Made by a program: the position numbers and the translations under genes. The notes beneath the pieces are model-generated. The model saw only the letters and a program-made list of their open reading frames with translations, ran no database searches and was not told the origin of the DNA. 64,000 bases of DNA, taken from contig JAWXAT010000050.1 in assembly GCA_034439615.1 (NCBI GenBank), positions 1 to 64,000 of the forward strand, read 5' to 3'. Of this stretch, positions 16,307 to 25,839 are shown one piece after another. Every line of letters begins with the position of its first letter. The stretch's first letter is position 1. The stretch is from Oligoflexia bacterium (lineage in GTDB: Bacteria > Bdellovibrionota > Bdellovibrionia > JABDDW01).

Positions 16307-17994
16307 TATTCATCCTCTTGCGTCGTACTGAGAAGTTCTTCAATGGTTGTGATACCCATTAAGACTTTTTTAACGCCATCGTCTCTGAATGTTTTCATGC
16401 CGTTTGCTTGTGCGGCCTTCTTAATTGTTCCGCTGTCTTTGTTCTGTAAGATTAATTGTCGAATCCCTTCATCAATTTTTAAGAGCTCATGAATTACAGT
16501 TCTTCCGACATAACCTTTTTGATTACACTGATTACAACCTACAGCTTTATGTACGCGCCCTGCATCGGCATCTACGCGTGAAGCTTCAATGCTGGCAAGT
16601 TCTGCATCAGTAGGTGTGTAGGCAACCTTGCAATGGGGGCATAACACTCTAATCAAACGTTGAGCTAATATTCCTACTAAACTACTTGAAACCAAGAATG
16701 GCTCACAACCCATATCGATTAATCTAGGAATTGCCCCTGCTGAATCGTTTGTATGAATGGTTGAGAGAACTAAATGACCAGTGAGTGATGAGTTAATTGC
16801 AATCTCTGCTGTCTCAAGGTCACGAATCTCTCCAATCATTATGACATCTGGATCTTGTCGCAAAATTGCGCGAAGCCCGTTGGCAAAGGTGAGATTAATT
16901 TTGCTGTTTACTTGAATTTGCCCAATACCGTGAATTCGATTTTCCACAGGGTCTTCAACAGTAATGATGTTTCTCTCGATACTATTGATGGCCATAATAG
17001 AGGCGTAGAGCGTTGTTGATTTACCAGAACCTGTGGGGCCGGTGACAAGAAAAATTCCATGTTGTTTATTTACCAGGTCTAAAATATTTTGAAGACTTTG
17101 ATCATGAAAGCCAAGTTGTGGGAGTTCTAAAATAACATTACTTCTATCTTGCAAACGCATAACAAGTCGTTCGCCGTGAGCTGTGGGGACGGTGCTGAGT
17201 CGAATATCAATGTCTTTTCCGGCCATTTTAATAGGTATGCGACCATCTTGAGGAAGACGTTTTTCAGCGATATTGAGATTGGCCATAACTTTAATACGTG
17301 AAGTAATTGCGCTTTGTAGTTTTTTTGGCGGCTTAAAAATATCATAAAGTACACCATCAATGCGAAAACGAACAACGAGATCACGTTCGTAAGGCTCGAT
17401 ATGAATATCTGAGGCTTTTTCTTTTACCGCTCTAAATAAAAGAGAGTTTACGAGTTTAATAACGGGGGCGTCGTCATCGCCAGCTTCAAGTAGATCAATG
17501 GGTTCATCAAAATCATAGGCTTCGCCATCTTCGATTCCTTCAAGGCCTTCAAACGCAGCGGTACTTTTTTCATAAACTTTATTAATGGCGTCTTGAACTC
17601 TACTACTCGTGACAACAATGGGCAAAGCTCTCTTATTAAATAAAACGCGCATGTCATCGAGCACTTTGTAGTTTAAGGGGTTTGAGGTCAGAATTTTTAC
17701 GTGATCATTTTCATTTTTAAAAGGGAGTATTTCATACTGTTTAGCGTAATTAATTGGAATATCACGTACAAGATCTACGGGAATATCGTTTATAGGAATA
17801 TCTTTCATATAATCTACGTGAAGCTGAAGACAAAGTGCTTTGAGCATGTCGTCAGGGGAGGTGATGTTTTTCTTGGCTAAAACTTCGCCAAGCTTTTCAC
17901 CATTGGGATCTTGCAATAACAATACTTCATTTAACTGATTTTCAGTCAGTGAAGTATTTTTTAATAAAAGAGCACCAATACTATCAATAGCCAC
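16306..17994 (-). CDS. gspE: Type II secretion ATPase E
   Basis: Cytoplasmic hexameric ATPase that drives pseudopilus assembly. N-terminal N1E/N2E domains span about 1-160. The catalytic part has Walker A GPTGSGKSTTLYA at ~318-330, the Asp box, and Walker B with IMIGEIRDLETAEIA. A zinc-binding tetracysteine follows, LCPHC near 451 and CNQC near 488. All catalytic elements are intact. The start is a GTG 6 bases after gspD. Length 562 is normal. Confidence 0.96.
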   Translation of the reverse strand: MAIDSIGALLLKNTSLTENQLNEVLLLQDPNGEKLGEVLAKKNITSPDDMLKALCLQLHVDYMKDIPINDIPVDLVRDIPINYAKQYEILPFKNENDHVKILTSNPLNYKVLDDMRVLFNKRALPIVVTSSRVQDAINKVYEKSTAAFEGLEGIEDGEAYDFDEPIDLLEAGDDDAPVIKLVNSLLFRAVKEKASDIHIEPYERDLVVRFRIDGVLYDIFKPPKKLQSAITSRIKVMANLNIAEKRLPQDGRIPIKMAGKDIDIRLSTVPTAHGERLVMRLQDRSNVILELPQLGFHDQSLQNILDLVNKQHGIFLVTGPTGSGKSTTLYASIMAINSIERNIITVEDPVENRIHGIGQIQVNSKINLTFANGLRAILRQDPDVIMIGEIRDLETAEIAINSSLTGHLVLSTIHTNDSAGAIPRLIDMGCEPFLVSSSLVGILAQRLIRVLCPHCKVAYTPTDAELASIEASRVDADAGRVHKAVGCNQCNQKGYVGRTVIHELLKIDEGIRQLILQNKDSGTIKKAAQANGMKTFRDDGVKKVLMGITTIEELLSTTQEDE

Positions 17995-18000
17995 TGAAAA

Positions 18001-20364
18001 TTAATTTCCCTTTGATTCTAATGGAACTGTTTTTCCATCACGTTTGAGTTTTAGCTGATCCATCGCATCACCTTGATTATCACGTCCACCAAGATTTCTT
18101 TCGATAAATCTAACGCGGTCAGTGAGTTTTTCAGTTAAATTGTTCGCGGCATCTTCTTTATTGCGAATAATCTTAGGAGTTAAAAACATCAAAAGATTTT
18201 GTTTAGAAGTTTCAGTACGTTTACTTTTAAAGAGCCACCCAATAATTGGAATGTCACCTAAGAGTGGTACTTTTGTGCTCTTAACACGTTCATCTTCTGA
18301 CATCAAACCGCCGAGCACTATGGTGTCACCGTTACGTACCATCACACTTGTTTTTGCTAGACGCTTTGTTGTCGCAATAGCATTTTGTGCAAGATTGGCA
18401 GCACCTATTGATCTTCCTGATACACCTTGAATTGATTGATTGATTTCAAGTCGCATCGTATTTGACCCTGGGCTGATGTGAGGTTTGATATTAAGTTTAA
18501 TAGTGAGATCTTCACGTTGAACGCTGGTGGTTGAAGTTCCGTTGGCAGCCGTTGAAGAAGAAGAACTTGTCGGAACTTTTTCACCCACCTCAATCTCAGC
18601 CTCTTCGTTATCAAGTGCCATGATTTGAGGAGTGCTTAAAATATTTGTGGTTCCTAAAGTTGAAAGAAAATTAATAAAACCAGTGAGGCTCTTAAGTGCT
18701 ATGGCTGTTCCACCGCCGGGTGGAGTGATATTGACAGTTTCGCCCGCACCAAAACCTAAGACCGCACCTTCACCAGAATCAAGTGGAGGGTTAATAATAT
18801 TTGCAAGTGGAAGTGATGAAAAACCTGCGCGTCCTGCTAAACTATTACCAGCAAGTGCGTAGTAACTAATGCCCCATTGTTTGATATTATCGACGTTAAG
18901 TTCCATAAAAATTCCCTCAACATAAACTTGATCACGAGCAACATCGAGTTTAGAGAGAATGGCTTGAACAACTTCATAATCTTGTTTACTTGCTGTAACT
19001 ACAAGACTGTTGGTTGTTTTATCAGCAACAATTTTTACATCACCACTAAAAACTGAAGCTTTTTGTATGGGCGCTCCGCCTGGGGGGGCTGCTGAAGATT
19101 GCGCTGCTGCTTGTGCTAAACCTGAAAGTGTAGTTGAGATTTTTTCGGCATCTCCGTATCTAACATAATAAACATAAACACCGCCGGCATCTTCTGGTCT
19201 CACTTTGAAATCAAGTTTTGCTACAAGTTTTCTAATTTTTTCAATGCCTTGATTATTACCCACGACGATTAAAGAATTTGTGCGGTCATCAGGAATAACC
19301 ATCGAGAATGCTTCATTGCCTTGGCTTTGTGAGCTACCAAGGGGCGTGAATCGCGGAATACCTGCTGTGAAACTGCCTTGGCCTTGAGTGGATTTACCTT
19401 TATTAATGATCTGATCAACTAGCTTTGCAATATCAGAAGATTTCGCATAGCGAATTCGAATAACTTCAAGTTGTTCTTCAAACCCAGGCACATCAAGTTG
19501 TCTTAAAATTTTCATGATGCGTTCAATATTACTTCCGTAATCAGAAATAATTAAAGTATTCGTGGGTTCATAAGGGCGCATCTCGCCAAGACGTGATTGC
19601 AACAAGGGCCCAAGGCTATTGTAAATTTCTTTTGCTTGAATATAACGTAATTGCACAATTCTTGTGATCATGGTGTCAGTATTTGGCGAATAAGTACCAG
19701 AATAAGTATCAAGATTGTCACGTACTGCATTTGCAGCTTGTTTTACTTTTAAAAATTTTCCTGAGGGCACTACAGCAAGACCGTTAATAGCGAGTGCTGA
19801 CAAAAATGCTTTGTAAGCTTCAGCTACAGTGATGCGGGTAGGGGCTATGATTGTGATTTTGCCTCTCACTTGTGGATCAACGATAAAGTTTTTACCCGTG
19901 AGTTCTGAAATCGCTTTAACAATATCTGTGATCTCAGCATTGGGGTAATCAAAGCTATCGATAAGATCAGGAAAGTTTTCATCGGTGATATCTTTATCTT
20001 GCGCCTCTGACATATTAACTGGTTGTTTTGCTAAAAGATTGGGTGGTTCTTTTCTATTTCTGCGAGGTAAAGGAGACGCCCCTTTAAAAGAAGGGCTTGC
20101 AGCACTTCCAGAATCAGGAGCATTTGACGAAGGAGTATTTCCAAAACTTTTGCGATCACCAAAAGATGTTCCCGGCGGGCCTTGATTTGGTTGTTGAGGT
20201 GGATAAGTCCCAGGTGGGGGGCCATCAAATTCTTCATCATCTAAAAAGTTATCTAGATTATTAGATTGTCCAGGTGGTGGGGGGATTTGTGCACTCACTA
20301 AATTTGTGAGTAAAAATATTCCCACGAATGTTATTGTGAAAAAGGCAAGTTGTGTGTTTCGCAT
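18001..20364 (-). CDS. gspD: Type II secretion secretin D
   Basis: Outer-membrane channel. A signal peptide (about residues 1-26, ending VSA) leads into an unusual ~100-residue Pro/Gly/Asn-rich segment. The N0 domain follows (NAEITDIVKAISELTGKNFIVDP), then N1-N3 with TNTLIISDYGSNIERI and TNSLIVVGNNQGIEKI, and the secretin domain ending VPLLGDIPIIGWLFKS and LLMFLTPKII. The start ATG at 20364 has AAGGA six bases upstream; an ATG at 20382 that overlaps the gspC stop has no site. The 787 residues exceed the usual ~650-700 mainly through the Pro-rich insert. No pilotin gene is seen nearby. Confidence 0.95.
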   Translation of the reverse strand: MRNTQLAFFTITFVGIFLLTNLVSAQIPPPPGQSNNLDNFLDDEEFDGPPPGTYPPQQPNQGPPGTSFGDRKSFGNTPSSNAPDSGSAASPSFKGASPLPRRNRKEPPNLLAKQPVNMSEAQDKDITDENFPDLIDSFDYPNAEITDIVKAISELTGKNFIVDPQVRGKITIIAPTRITVAEAYKAFLSALAINGLAVVPSGKFLKVKQAANAVRDNLDTYSGTYSPNTDTMITRIVQLRYIQAKEIYNSLGPLLQSRLGEMRPYEPTNTLIISDYGSNIERIMKILRQLDVPGFEEQLEVIRIRYAKSSDIAKLVDQIINKGKSTQGQGSFTAGIPRFTPLGSSQSQGNEAFSMVIPDDRTNSLIVVGNNQGIEKIRKLVAKLDFKVRPEDAGGVYVYYVRYGDAEKISTTLSGLAQAAAQSSAAPPGGAPIQKASVFSGDVKIVADKTTNSLVVTASKQDYEVVQAILSKLDVARDQVYVEGIFMELNVDNIKQWGISYYALAGNSLAGRAGFSSLPLANIINPPLDSGEGAVLGFGAGETVNITPPGGGTAIALKSLTGFINFLSTLGTTNILSTPQIMALDNEEAEIEVGEKVPTSSSSSTAANGTSTTSVQREDLTIKLNIKPHISPGSNTMRLEINQSIQGVSGRSIGAANLAQNAIATTKRLAKTSVMVRNGDTIVLGGLMSEDERVKSTKVPLLGDIPIIGWLFKSKRTETSKQNLLMFLTPKIIRNKEDAANNLTEKLTDRVRFIERNLGGRDNQGDAMDQLKLKRDGKTVPLESKGN

Positions 20365-20381
20365 ATGTTGATCCTTGCTCA

Positions 20382-21380
20382 TTATCTGATGTTGTAATTA
20401 AAAGTTTCTGTCTTGCCATTACGTTCGATTGAAAGCTTTAAATTCGATTTATTTTTAAGACCATTATAAAGTTCCATTGCTTTGGCCGGACTATCTAATG
20501 CTTCTCCGTCCACACCCTTGATGACATCGCCGGGGTTAATTCCTAGTTTTCTAAATATTGAATTATCTTGGATGTCGACAATTCTAAAACCATCGACTTT
20601 TCCGCCACTCCCAGGCGCAATGTTGGGCACGGCTCTAGCTTGAGTGAGTAGTTCAGGCAAGTTGTTCATCTGCATATCTAAATCTGAACGAGTGATAGCA
20701 AAATTAGTATCACTTTCTTTCATAATAGGACCATCTTGACTTACCGCTACTGTCTTTTTTGTAAATGCAAAGACAACTTCATCTTTAATTTGAATATATT
20801 CATAGGCACCAGATTGCAGATTTCTAATAAATGCTTTTTTACGTTCCACTTTCATGAGTGTAGCCATGCCTTCAATTTCGTCATTTGGAATATAAGGCAA
20901 AACTTTTTCTGCATTGCCACTGACTTGAACTGTCGCCACACATTTTCCGGGGTTTGCATGAACGATGGTTCCCATAAGTACAAGTGGTAACGCTGATTCG
21001 CGAGCCACTCCAGGGTCAGATGAACTTTGACCTGCGACCATGACGTCTGGAATTAACCCATCACTATTAAAAATATTTCTCGCAAGTATATCGTCATAAT
21101 TTGAGCGGGGCTTGTATTGAGTCACAGGGCCGATTGATTTTTTTGAAGTAGTTGTTCCCTTGGGAAGCATAAGGGATCTCAAGTTAACGGAAGTTAAATC
21201 AGCCGCCATGAGTGCAAGAATTCCGATTGCTGCATGTGGCATATATTTTTTAAATGGAAGTTGTCTAAAGCGATTAGGCTTAATAGGAAGTATAGAAGTT
21301 ACTTCGGTCGATTGAAGCTTTTGGCTACCTAAAACTTGTGGCTCATTTTGCTTATTTAAAAAACGCTTGAGCCATTTCAT
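20382..21380 (-). CDS. gspC: Type II secretion protein C with PDZ domain
   Basis: Inner-membrane component that bridges to the GspD secretin. A cytoplasmic basic head, a membrane helix at about residues 47-67, a linker, the homology region (DDILARNIFNSDGL then PLVLMGTIVHANPGKCVATV), and a C-terminal PDZ domain (KVDGFRIVDIQDNSIFRKLG, INPGDVIKGVDG). The 332 residues are typical of the PDZ-bearing form. It is first in the operon, and its upstream region carries two dyads that could be operators. Confidence 0.92.
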   Translation of the reverse strand: MKWLKRFLNKQNEPQVLGSQKLQSTEVTSILPIKPNRFRQLPFKKYMPHAAIGILALMAADLTSVNLRSLMLPKGTTTSKKSIGPVTQYKPRSNYDDILARNIFNSDGLIPDVMVAGQSSSDPGVARESALPLVLMGTIVHANPGKCVATVQVSGNAEKVLPYIPNDEIEGMATLMKVERKKAFIRNLQSGAYEYIQIKDEVVFAFTKKTVAVSQDGPIMKESDTNFAITRSDLDMQMNNLPELLTQARAVPNIAPGSGGKVDGFRIVDIQDNSIFRKLGINPGDVIKGVDGEALDSPAKAMELYNGLKNKSNLKLSIERNGKTETFNYNIR

Positions 21381-21423
21381 TGTAAGTGCCTGAGGGCGGT
21401 CGATATCATCCTTGATTCTCCAC

Positions 21424-21442
21424 GTTTAAGTCTAACTTAAAC
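21424..21442. promoter_or_regulatory. Dyad upstream of gspC, possible operator
   Basis: GTTTAAGT (21424-21431) and ACTTAAAC (21435-21442) are perfect 8-base arms around a 3-base centre, 44 bases before the T2SS operon start. The size and spacing suit a dimeric repressor or activator. It is too short-looped and lacks a T-run for a terminator. Confidence 0.45.
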
Positions 21443-21483
21443 CCCGAAAGAAGGGTGGTGTTTTTTCAAAAAGTACTTCAAAA

Positions 21484-21498
21484 TAATGCTTAGCATTA
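21484..21498. promoter_or_regulatory. Palindrome between gspC and ffh
   Basis: TAATGCTTAGCATTA is a perfect 15-base palindrome with 7-base arms and a single central base, in the 220-base divergent gap between gspC and ffh. It is a candidate protein-binding site; no known regulator motif was matched. Confidence 0.4.
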
Positions 21499-21600
21499 GG
21501 ACCTCATTATGAAGCTTGTCACACTCGAATTGAAAGAGTATGACCAGAACTTAGAGAATGAGAATTTGACGCACAGCTTAAGTGAGAAAGTTAGGCCAAA

Positions 21601-22950
21601 ATGTTTGAGAATCTTTCTGATAAATTAATGTCGGGTATTAAAAAAATCCGAGGTCAGGGAAAAATCACCACAGAAAATGTGGAAGCAGCACTTAAAGAAA
21701 TCAGACTAGGTCTTTTAGAAGCTGATGTGAATTTTAAAGTGGTAAAACAATTTATCACTCATGTTCAAGAAAAAGCCCTTGGCCAAGAAGTCATTGGCAG
21801 TCTTACCGCCGGTCAACAAATTGTAAAAATCGTTCATGAAGAACTCGTGAATCTCATGGGTGGTGAAAACCAAGGTCTTAATTTTTCTGGCCACAGCCCG
21901 CACATTATTATGCTAGTGGGTCTTCAGGGAGCGGGTAAAACCACAACCGCTGCAAAACTTTCTTTTTTAATCAAGAAAAAGGGACGTCAACCACTTCTTG
22001 TTCCCGTTGACGTTTACAGACCTGCTGCTATTGAACAGTTAAAAACTTTAGGAAAACAAAACCAATTAGATGTTTTTGATTCTAACAGTAAACAAAAGCC
22101 CCTAGAAATTTGTAAAGCAGCACAAGAATTCGCAAAAGCAAACGGTAAAGACACATTAATTATCGATACAGCCGGACGCCTTCAAATCGATGATGAACTC
22201 ATGAATGAACTTGTCGGTTTAAAATCAAATCTCACACCTTGTGAAATTCTTATTGTAGCTGACGCCATGACCGGACAAGATGCCGTTAACATTGCCCAAG
22301 GTTTTCATGAAAAATTACAAATCACAGGGGTTGTACTCACTAAACTTGATGGTGATGCTCGAGGTGGTGCAGCTCTTTCGATTAAAGCTACTACCGGTGC
22401 ACCCATTAAATTTATCGGAACCAGCGAAAAAGTTTCAGGCTTAGAGCCGTTTCACCCAGAGCGCATAGCAAGTCGCATTTTAGATATGGGTGATGTTTTG
22501 TCATTAGTTGAAAAGGCGTCAGAGGTTTTTGATGAAGCTAAATCACGGGAAATGACCAAAAAATTGGGTAAAAACCAATTTACCCTTGAAGATTTTAGAG
22601 ATCAGCTTAAACAGATTAAAAAACTAGGTCCATTAGAGGGGATCATGAAAATGATTCCTGGCATGGGGCAAATGTCTAAGCAACTTAAGAACATGTCGCC
22701 CCCTGATCAAGAATTAAAAAAGATTGAAGCTATTATTAACAGTATGACCCCAAAAGAGCGTGCCAAACATGAGGTTCTAAACGGCTCAAGACGTGCTCGA
22801 ATAGCGCGGGGTAGTGGCACCCAAGTTAGTGACATTAATAGATTTATTAAACAATTTGAGCAAATGCAGAAGATGATGCAAATGATGACTAAAACGGGAG
22901 GCAAACGAGGCGGGCCTGGTGGATTTCCCGGTGGCGGGATGCCCTTTTAG
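21601..22950 (+). CDS. ffh: Signal recognition particle protein Ffh (SRP54)
   Basis: GTPase that with 4.5S RNA delivers nascent inner-membrane proteins to FtsY. N domain 1 to ~90; G domain with G1 [14 protein letters not shown] at ~107, [19 protein letters not shown]. The M domain begins near 300 with repeated Met-rich stretches ([27 protein letters not shown]) and the RNA-binding segment [11 protein letters not shown]. The C-terminus ends in a Gly/Pro tail ([13 protein letters not shown]). Length 449 is standard. It heads a co-directional translation cluster; ATG follows a weak AGG. Confidence 0.98.
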   Translation: MFENLSDKLMSGIKKIRGQGKITTENVEAALKEIRLGLLEADVNFKVVKQFITHVQEKALGQEVIGSLTAGQQIVKIVHEELVNLMGGENQGLNFSGHSPHIIMLVGLQGAGKTTTAAKLSFLIKKKGRQPLLVPVDVYRPAAIEQLKTLGKQNQLDVFDSNSKQKPLEICKAAQEFAKANGKDTLIIDTAGRLQIDDELMNELVGLKSNLTPCEILIVADAMTGQDAVNIAQGFHEKLQITGVVLTKLDGDARGGAALSIKATTGAPIKFIGTSEKVSGLEPFHPERIASRILDMGDVLSLVEKASEVFDEAKSREMTKKLGKNQFTLEDFRDQLKQIKKLGPLEGIMKMIPGMGQMSKQLKNMSPPDQELKKIEAIINSMTPKERAKHEVLNGSRRARIARGSGTQVSDINRFIKQFEQMQKMMQMMTKTGGKRGGPGGFPGGGMPF

Positions 22951-23058
22951 GAAATTCCTTGAGTCATGACTTAAAATGTTGTATTTAATCGCTTTTGCTT
23001 AATATGAACTAGATTCGACGCGTCTTTTTGGAACGCGCAAAATAGGAGACTAAATTTC

Positions 23059-23316
23059 ATGGCCGTTGTTATTCGACTTTCTCGTGCAGGAAAAACTAAC
23101 ACCCCACTCTACCGTGTGACCGTTGCTGATCAACGCCGATGGCGCGATGGCAAATTTTTAGCACGTGTTGGCTGGTACAATCCCTGCCGTGATGAGATGA
23201 AAACGCGTATGAAACTTGATCTTACAGCTATTGATGAATGGATCAAAAAAGGTGCTCGTCCTTCAGAAACAGTAGCGAAATTAATCAGAGATTTTCGCTC
23301 AAGCCAGGCTCAATAA
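23059..23316 (+). CDS. rpsP: 30S ribosomal protein S16
   Basis: Small-subunit protein needed for 30S assembly. The sequence opens AVVIRLSRAGKTNTPLYRV, close to the S16 consensus, and continues DGKFLARVGWYNP. It is 85 residues long. The order ffh-rpsP-khpA-rimM-trmD-rplS is conserved across many bacteria and supports the call. A good AGGAGA site precedes the ATG. Confidence 0.98.
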   Translation: MAVVIRLSRAGKTNTPLYRVTVADQRRWRDGKFLARVGWYNPCRDEMKTRMKLDLTAIDEWIKKGARPSETVAKLIRDFRSSQAQ

Positions 23317-23319
23317 TCA

Positions 23320-23565
23320 ATGGACATCACTGATTTAAAAGAACTTGTGATTTTTATGGCCAAGTCATTGGTAGATTTGCCCGATCAAGTTGAAGTCACT
23401 GAAATGGTGGGTGAACAAACCACTGTATACGAACTCAAAGTAGCAAAAGAAGATTTAGGTAAAATTATCGGTAAGCAAGGTCGCACCGCGCGTTCTTTGC
23501 GAACCATTTTGAATGCTGCGAGCACGAAGCTTAAAAAACGCAGCGTGCTTGAAATTATCGAATAA
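23320..23565 (+). CDS. khpA: KH-domain RNA-binding protein KhpA
   Basis: Small KH-fold RNA-binding protein (81 residues), KhpA/YlqC family, with the GXXG loop [15 protein letters not shown]. KhpA-type proteins bind RNA, often with KhpB, and influence cell division and ribosome-related functions in Gram-positives. It starts four bases after rpsP, its usual neighbour. Confidence 0.93.
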   Translation: MDITDLKELVIFMAKSLVDLPDQVEVTEMVGEQTTVYELKVAKEDLGKIIGKQGRTARSLRTILNAASTKLKKRSVLEIIE

Positions 23566-23569
23566 AAAT

Positions 23570-24100
23570 TTGCGCAGTAAAAATCCCCTCATAAAAATTG
23601 GAAAAATCGTACAAGCCCATGGACTCAAGGGAGAAGTAAAAGTGTATCTTTTTTCTGGTGAAGCATCTTGGTATAAACAATTAGAATTCATTGTTTTAAA
23701 TGGCGATGAATCAAAGCCCATCGAAGTAATCACAAAAACTTTTCGTAATGATCGTCTGGTTTTAAAGCTTAAAGGTGTTGATGATCGAAATTCTAGCGAA
23801 GCCCTTAAGGGTAGTGAAGTGAGTATTCTAGAGGAACTCTTAAATTCAAAAAAAGGTGAGGCCGTTTTTTTACGAGAACTTTTAGGGTTTAAAGTCATCG
23901 ATAATGGTTTAGAAGTCGGCACAGTTTCAGGATTTGAGAGCACAAACTTTCAAGATATAATAATTATTGATTTAATAAATTCACAAAAAAAAGCTTTGGT
24001 TCCATTAGTTCAAGAGTTCTTGGTAAAAACTGATTTTGAGAAAAAAGAAATTCATATGAATTTGCCTACTGGTTTACTTGAGGTTAATGATGCGCTTTGA
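23570..24100 (+). CDS. rimM: 16S rRNA processing/ribosome maturation factor RimM
   Basis: Assists late 30S assembly by binding S19 near the 16S 3' domain. The N-terminal RimM domain begins IKIGKIVQAHGLKGEVKV; the C-terminal PRC-barrel domain begins near residue 95 (FLRELLGFKVIDNGLEVGTV) and ends with LVPLVQEFLV. The start is uncertain: TTG at 23570 just after the khpA stop gives a normal N-terminus, while an ATG at 23513 would overlap khpA by 53 bases. Neither has a clear ribosome site. Confidence 0.92.
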   Translation: MRSKNPLIKIGKIVQAHGLKGEVKVYLFSGEASWYKQLEFIVLNGDESKPIEVITKTFRNDRLVLKLKGVDDRNSSEALKGSEVSILEELLNSKKGEAVFLRELLGFKVIDNGLEVGTVSGFESTNFQDIIIIDLINSQKKALVPLVQEFLVKTDFEKKEIHMNLPTGLLEVNDAL

Positions 24101-25376
24101 TGTCATGACCATATTTCCTAAAATGTTTGAATCTCCATTTAAAGAGGGGATCGTCGGCCAAGCTATCACTTCAAATAAAATCGAACTAAAATTTTGGAAT
24201 TTACGTGATCACGCAACAGATGCCCATAAGACCATTGACGATCGTCCATTTGGTGGTGGTGACGGAATGGTTATGCTTCCTGAGATGCTTAAACTTACAT
24301 TAGATAAAATCCAATCAGACAAACGTCGACGCGTAATTTATCTTTCACCTCAGGGGCCAGTACTTACTCAAGAAAAAGCTAAACGCTTAGCAATTGATTA
24401 TGATCAAGTTGTTCTAATCTGTGGCCGCTATGGTGGAATAGATGAACGTTTTATTGAAAACTATGTCGATGAAGAATTAAGTATTGGTGACTATGTGATT
24501 AGCGGCGGGGAGTTAGCCGCCATGGTTGTTATCGATGCGGTGGCGCGTTTTATGCCTGGAGTTTTAGGTAACGATCTCTCACCTGTTGAAGAAACATTTA
24601 AGGAGAATCTTTTAGAACAGCCTTTGTACACAAGGCCTAGAGAATTTGAAGGTAAACAGGTTCCTGAAGTATTACTTTCTGGTCATCATCAAAAAATCAA
24701 AGAATGGCAACGCTCACAGCGAATTTTAAGAACACTTAATAAGCGACCTGATTTATTGACAAAGGCTGAAGTCACAAAAGATGAAATTCTAAAAGCATCA
24801 GAGGTGCTTCCGCTGAGAAAAAATATTGCCGTGGGTCTTATTCATTACCCCGTTTACAATAAAACAGGTGAAGTGGTTGCCACAAATGTCACAAATCTAG
24901 ATATTCACGACATTGCTCGGGCTTGTCGTACCTACGGAATTGACCAGTTTTATATAATCACCCCCGCTGAAGAACAATTAGCCTTCGTCGGACGAGTACT
25001 TGCCCATTGGCAATCGGGGAGAGGTACTCAATATAATCCTGTTAGAAAAGACTCACTGATTAATACAAAAACTGCTCCCAGCATAGAAGCTGCCCTTGAG
25101 GATTGGGGAGTTAAAGGCACAAAACTTGTCGCCACATCGGCTCGAGAGGTCATGGGGCCTCAAAATATCGGGTATCCAGAAATTCGAGAAAAAGCACTTA
25201 AAGAGCCGATATTCTTGGTATTTGGCACTGGCTGGGGGCTTGAAAATACCCTGGTTCGGCGTATGGATTATATTTTAGACCCCATTCGAGGTAGGGCTGG
25301 CGATGGTTTTAGGCATTTAAGTGTTAGGTCAGCTGTAAGTATCACTCTTGACCGGGTATTGGGTCCATGCTACTAA
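24090..25376 (+). CDS. trmD: tRNA (guanine-N1)-methyltransferase TrmD fused to a second SPOUT-type RNA methyltransferase domain
   Basis: Residues 1 to ~243 are a complete TrmD, which makes m1G37 in tRNAs. They show RFDVMTIFPKMFESP, PFGGGDGMVM, ICGRYGGIDERFIENYVDEE and LSIGDYVISGGELAA (the trefoil-knot AdoMet site). From ~245 a second domain follows: IAVGLIHYPVYNKTGEVVAT, then ARACRTYGIDQFYIITP, VFGTGWGLE, and RSAVSITLDRVLG. It matches the SAM-dependent RNA methyltransferase family (Methyltrn_RNA_4/TM1570 type). That family is usually a separate gene beside trmD. The 428-residue length and absence of a stop at the junction show a real fusion. ATG at 24090 is chosen over 24087 by spacing from GAGG. 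It overlaps the rimM end. Confidence 0.93.
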   Translation: MRFDVMTIFPKMFESPFKEGIVGQAITSNKIELKFWNLRDHATDAHKTIDDRPFGGGDGMVMLPEMLKLTLDKIQSDKRRRVIYLSPQGPVLTQEKAKRLAIDYDQVVLICGRYGGIDERFIENYVDEELSIGDYVISGGELAAMVVIDAVARFMPGVLGNDLSPVEETFKENLLEQPLYTRPREFEGKQVPEVLLSGHHQKIKEWQRSQRILRTLNKRPDLLTKAEVTKDEILKASEVLPLRKNIAVGLIHYPVYNKTGEVVATNVTNLDIHDIARACRTYGIDQFYIITPAEEQLAFVGRVLAHWQSGRGTQYNPVRKDSLINTKTAPSIEAALEDWGVKGTKLVATSAREVMGPQNIGYPEIREKALKEPIFLVFGTGWGLENTLVRRMDYILDPIRGRAGDGFRHLSVRSAVSITLDRVLGPCY

Positions 25377-25421
25377 GTTTCACTCAGCTATTTTATAATA
25401 TAAATTAGGAGCTTAACTCAC

Positions 25422-25808
25422 ATGGATCTCATTAAGAATTTAATTCAAAAACGTTTTAAAACTGCACCTATGGCAGCATTTCGCGCCGGTGATACCGTTC
25501 AGGTTCATGTGAAAATTGTTGAAGGCGAAAAATCACGCGTTCAAATTTACGAAGGCGTTGTTATTCGAACAAAAGCTGGTGGGCTCAGTTCAAGTTTTAC
25601 TGTACGTAAAATTTCAAACGGAATTGGTGTTGAGAGAACCTTCCCATATTATGCACCAACAATTGACCGCGTAGAAGTTGTATCACGTGGTAAAACACGA
25701 CGTTCAAAGCTCTATTATCTTCGTCAACTTGAAGGTAAGGCAGCTCGTTTGGACAGCGAACTTGAAATGGCTGTTTCAGTTCCTACTTCTGCTGCTGTCG
25801 CAAAATAA
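25422..25808 (+). CDS. rplS: 50S ribosomal protein L19
   Basis: Large-subunit protein at the 30S-50S bridge. Motifs include [36 protein letters not shown] and [14 protein letters not shown]. At 128 residues it carries a short extra Ala/Val-rich tail beyond the core. Strong AGGAG at 7-8 bases. A TATAAT-like box (25394-25399) precedes it, but no -35 partner was found. Confidence 0.98.
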   Translation: MDLIKNLIQKRFKTAPMAAFRAGDTVQVHVKIVEGEKSRVQIYEGVVIRTKAGGLSSSFTVRKISNGIGVERTFPYYAPTIDRVEVVSRGKTRRSKLYYLRQLEGKAARLDSELEMAVSVPTSAAVAK

Positions 25809-25839
25809 TAATTAATTTATAACATCGAGACTCGCTTCT

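Noticed and set aside
16022-16492. 156-codon frame opposite gspF/gspE
   Set aside because: Cys/Phe-rich translation typical of a shadow of well-defined T2SS genes.
23455-23943. 162-codon frame opposite khpA and rimM
   Set aside because: Antisense shadow of two conserved genes.
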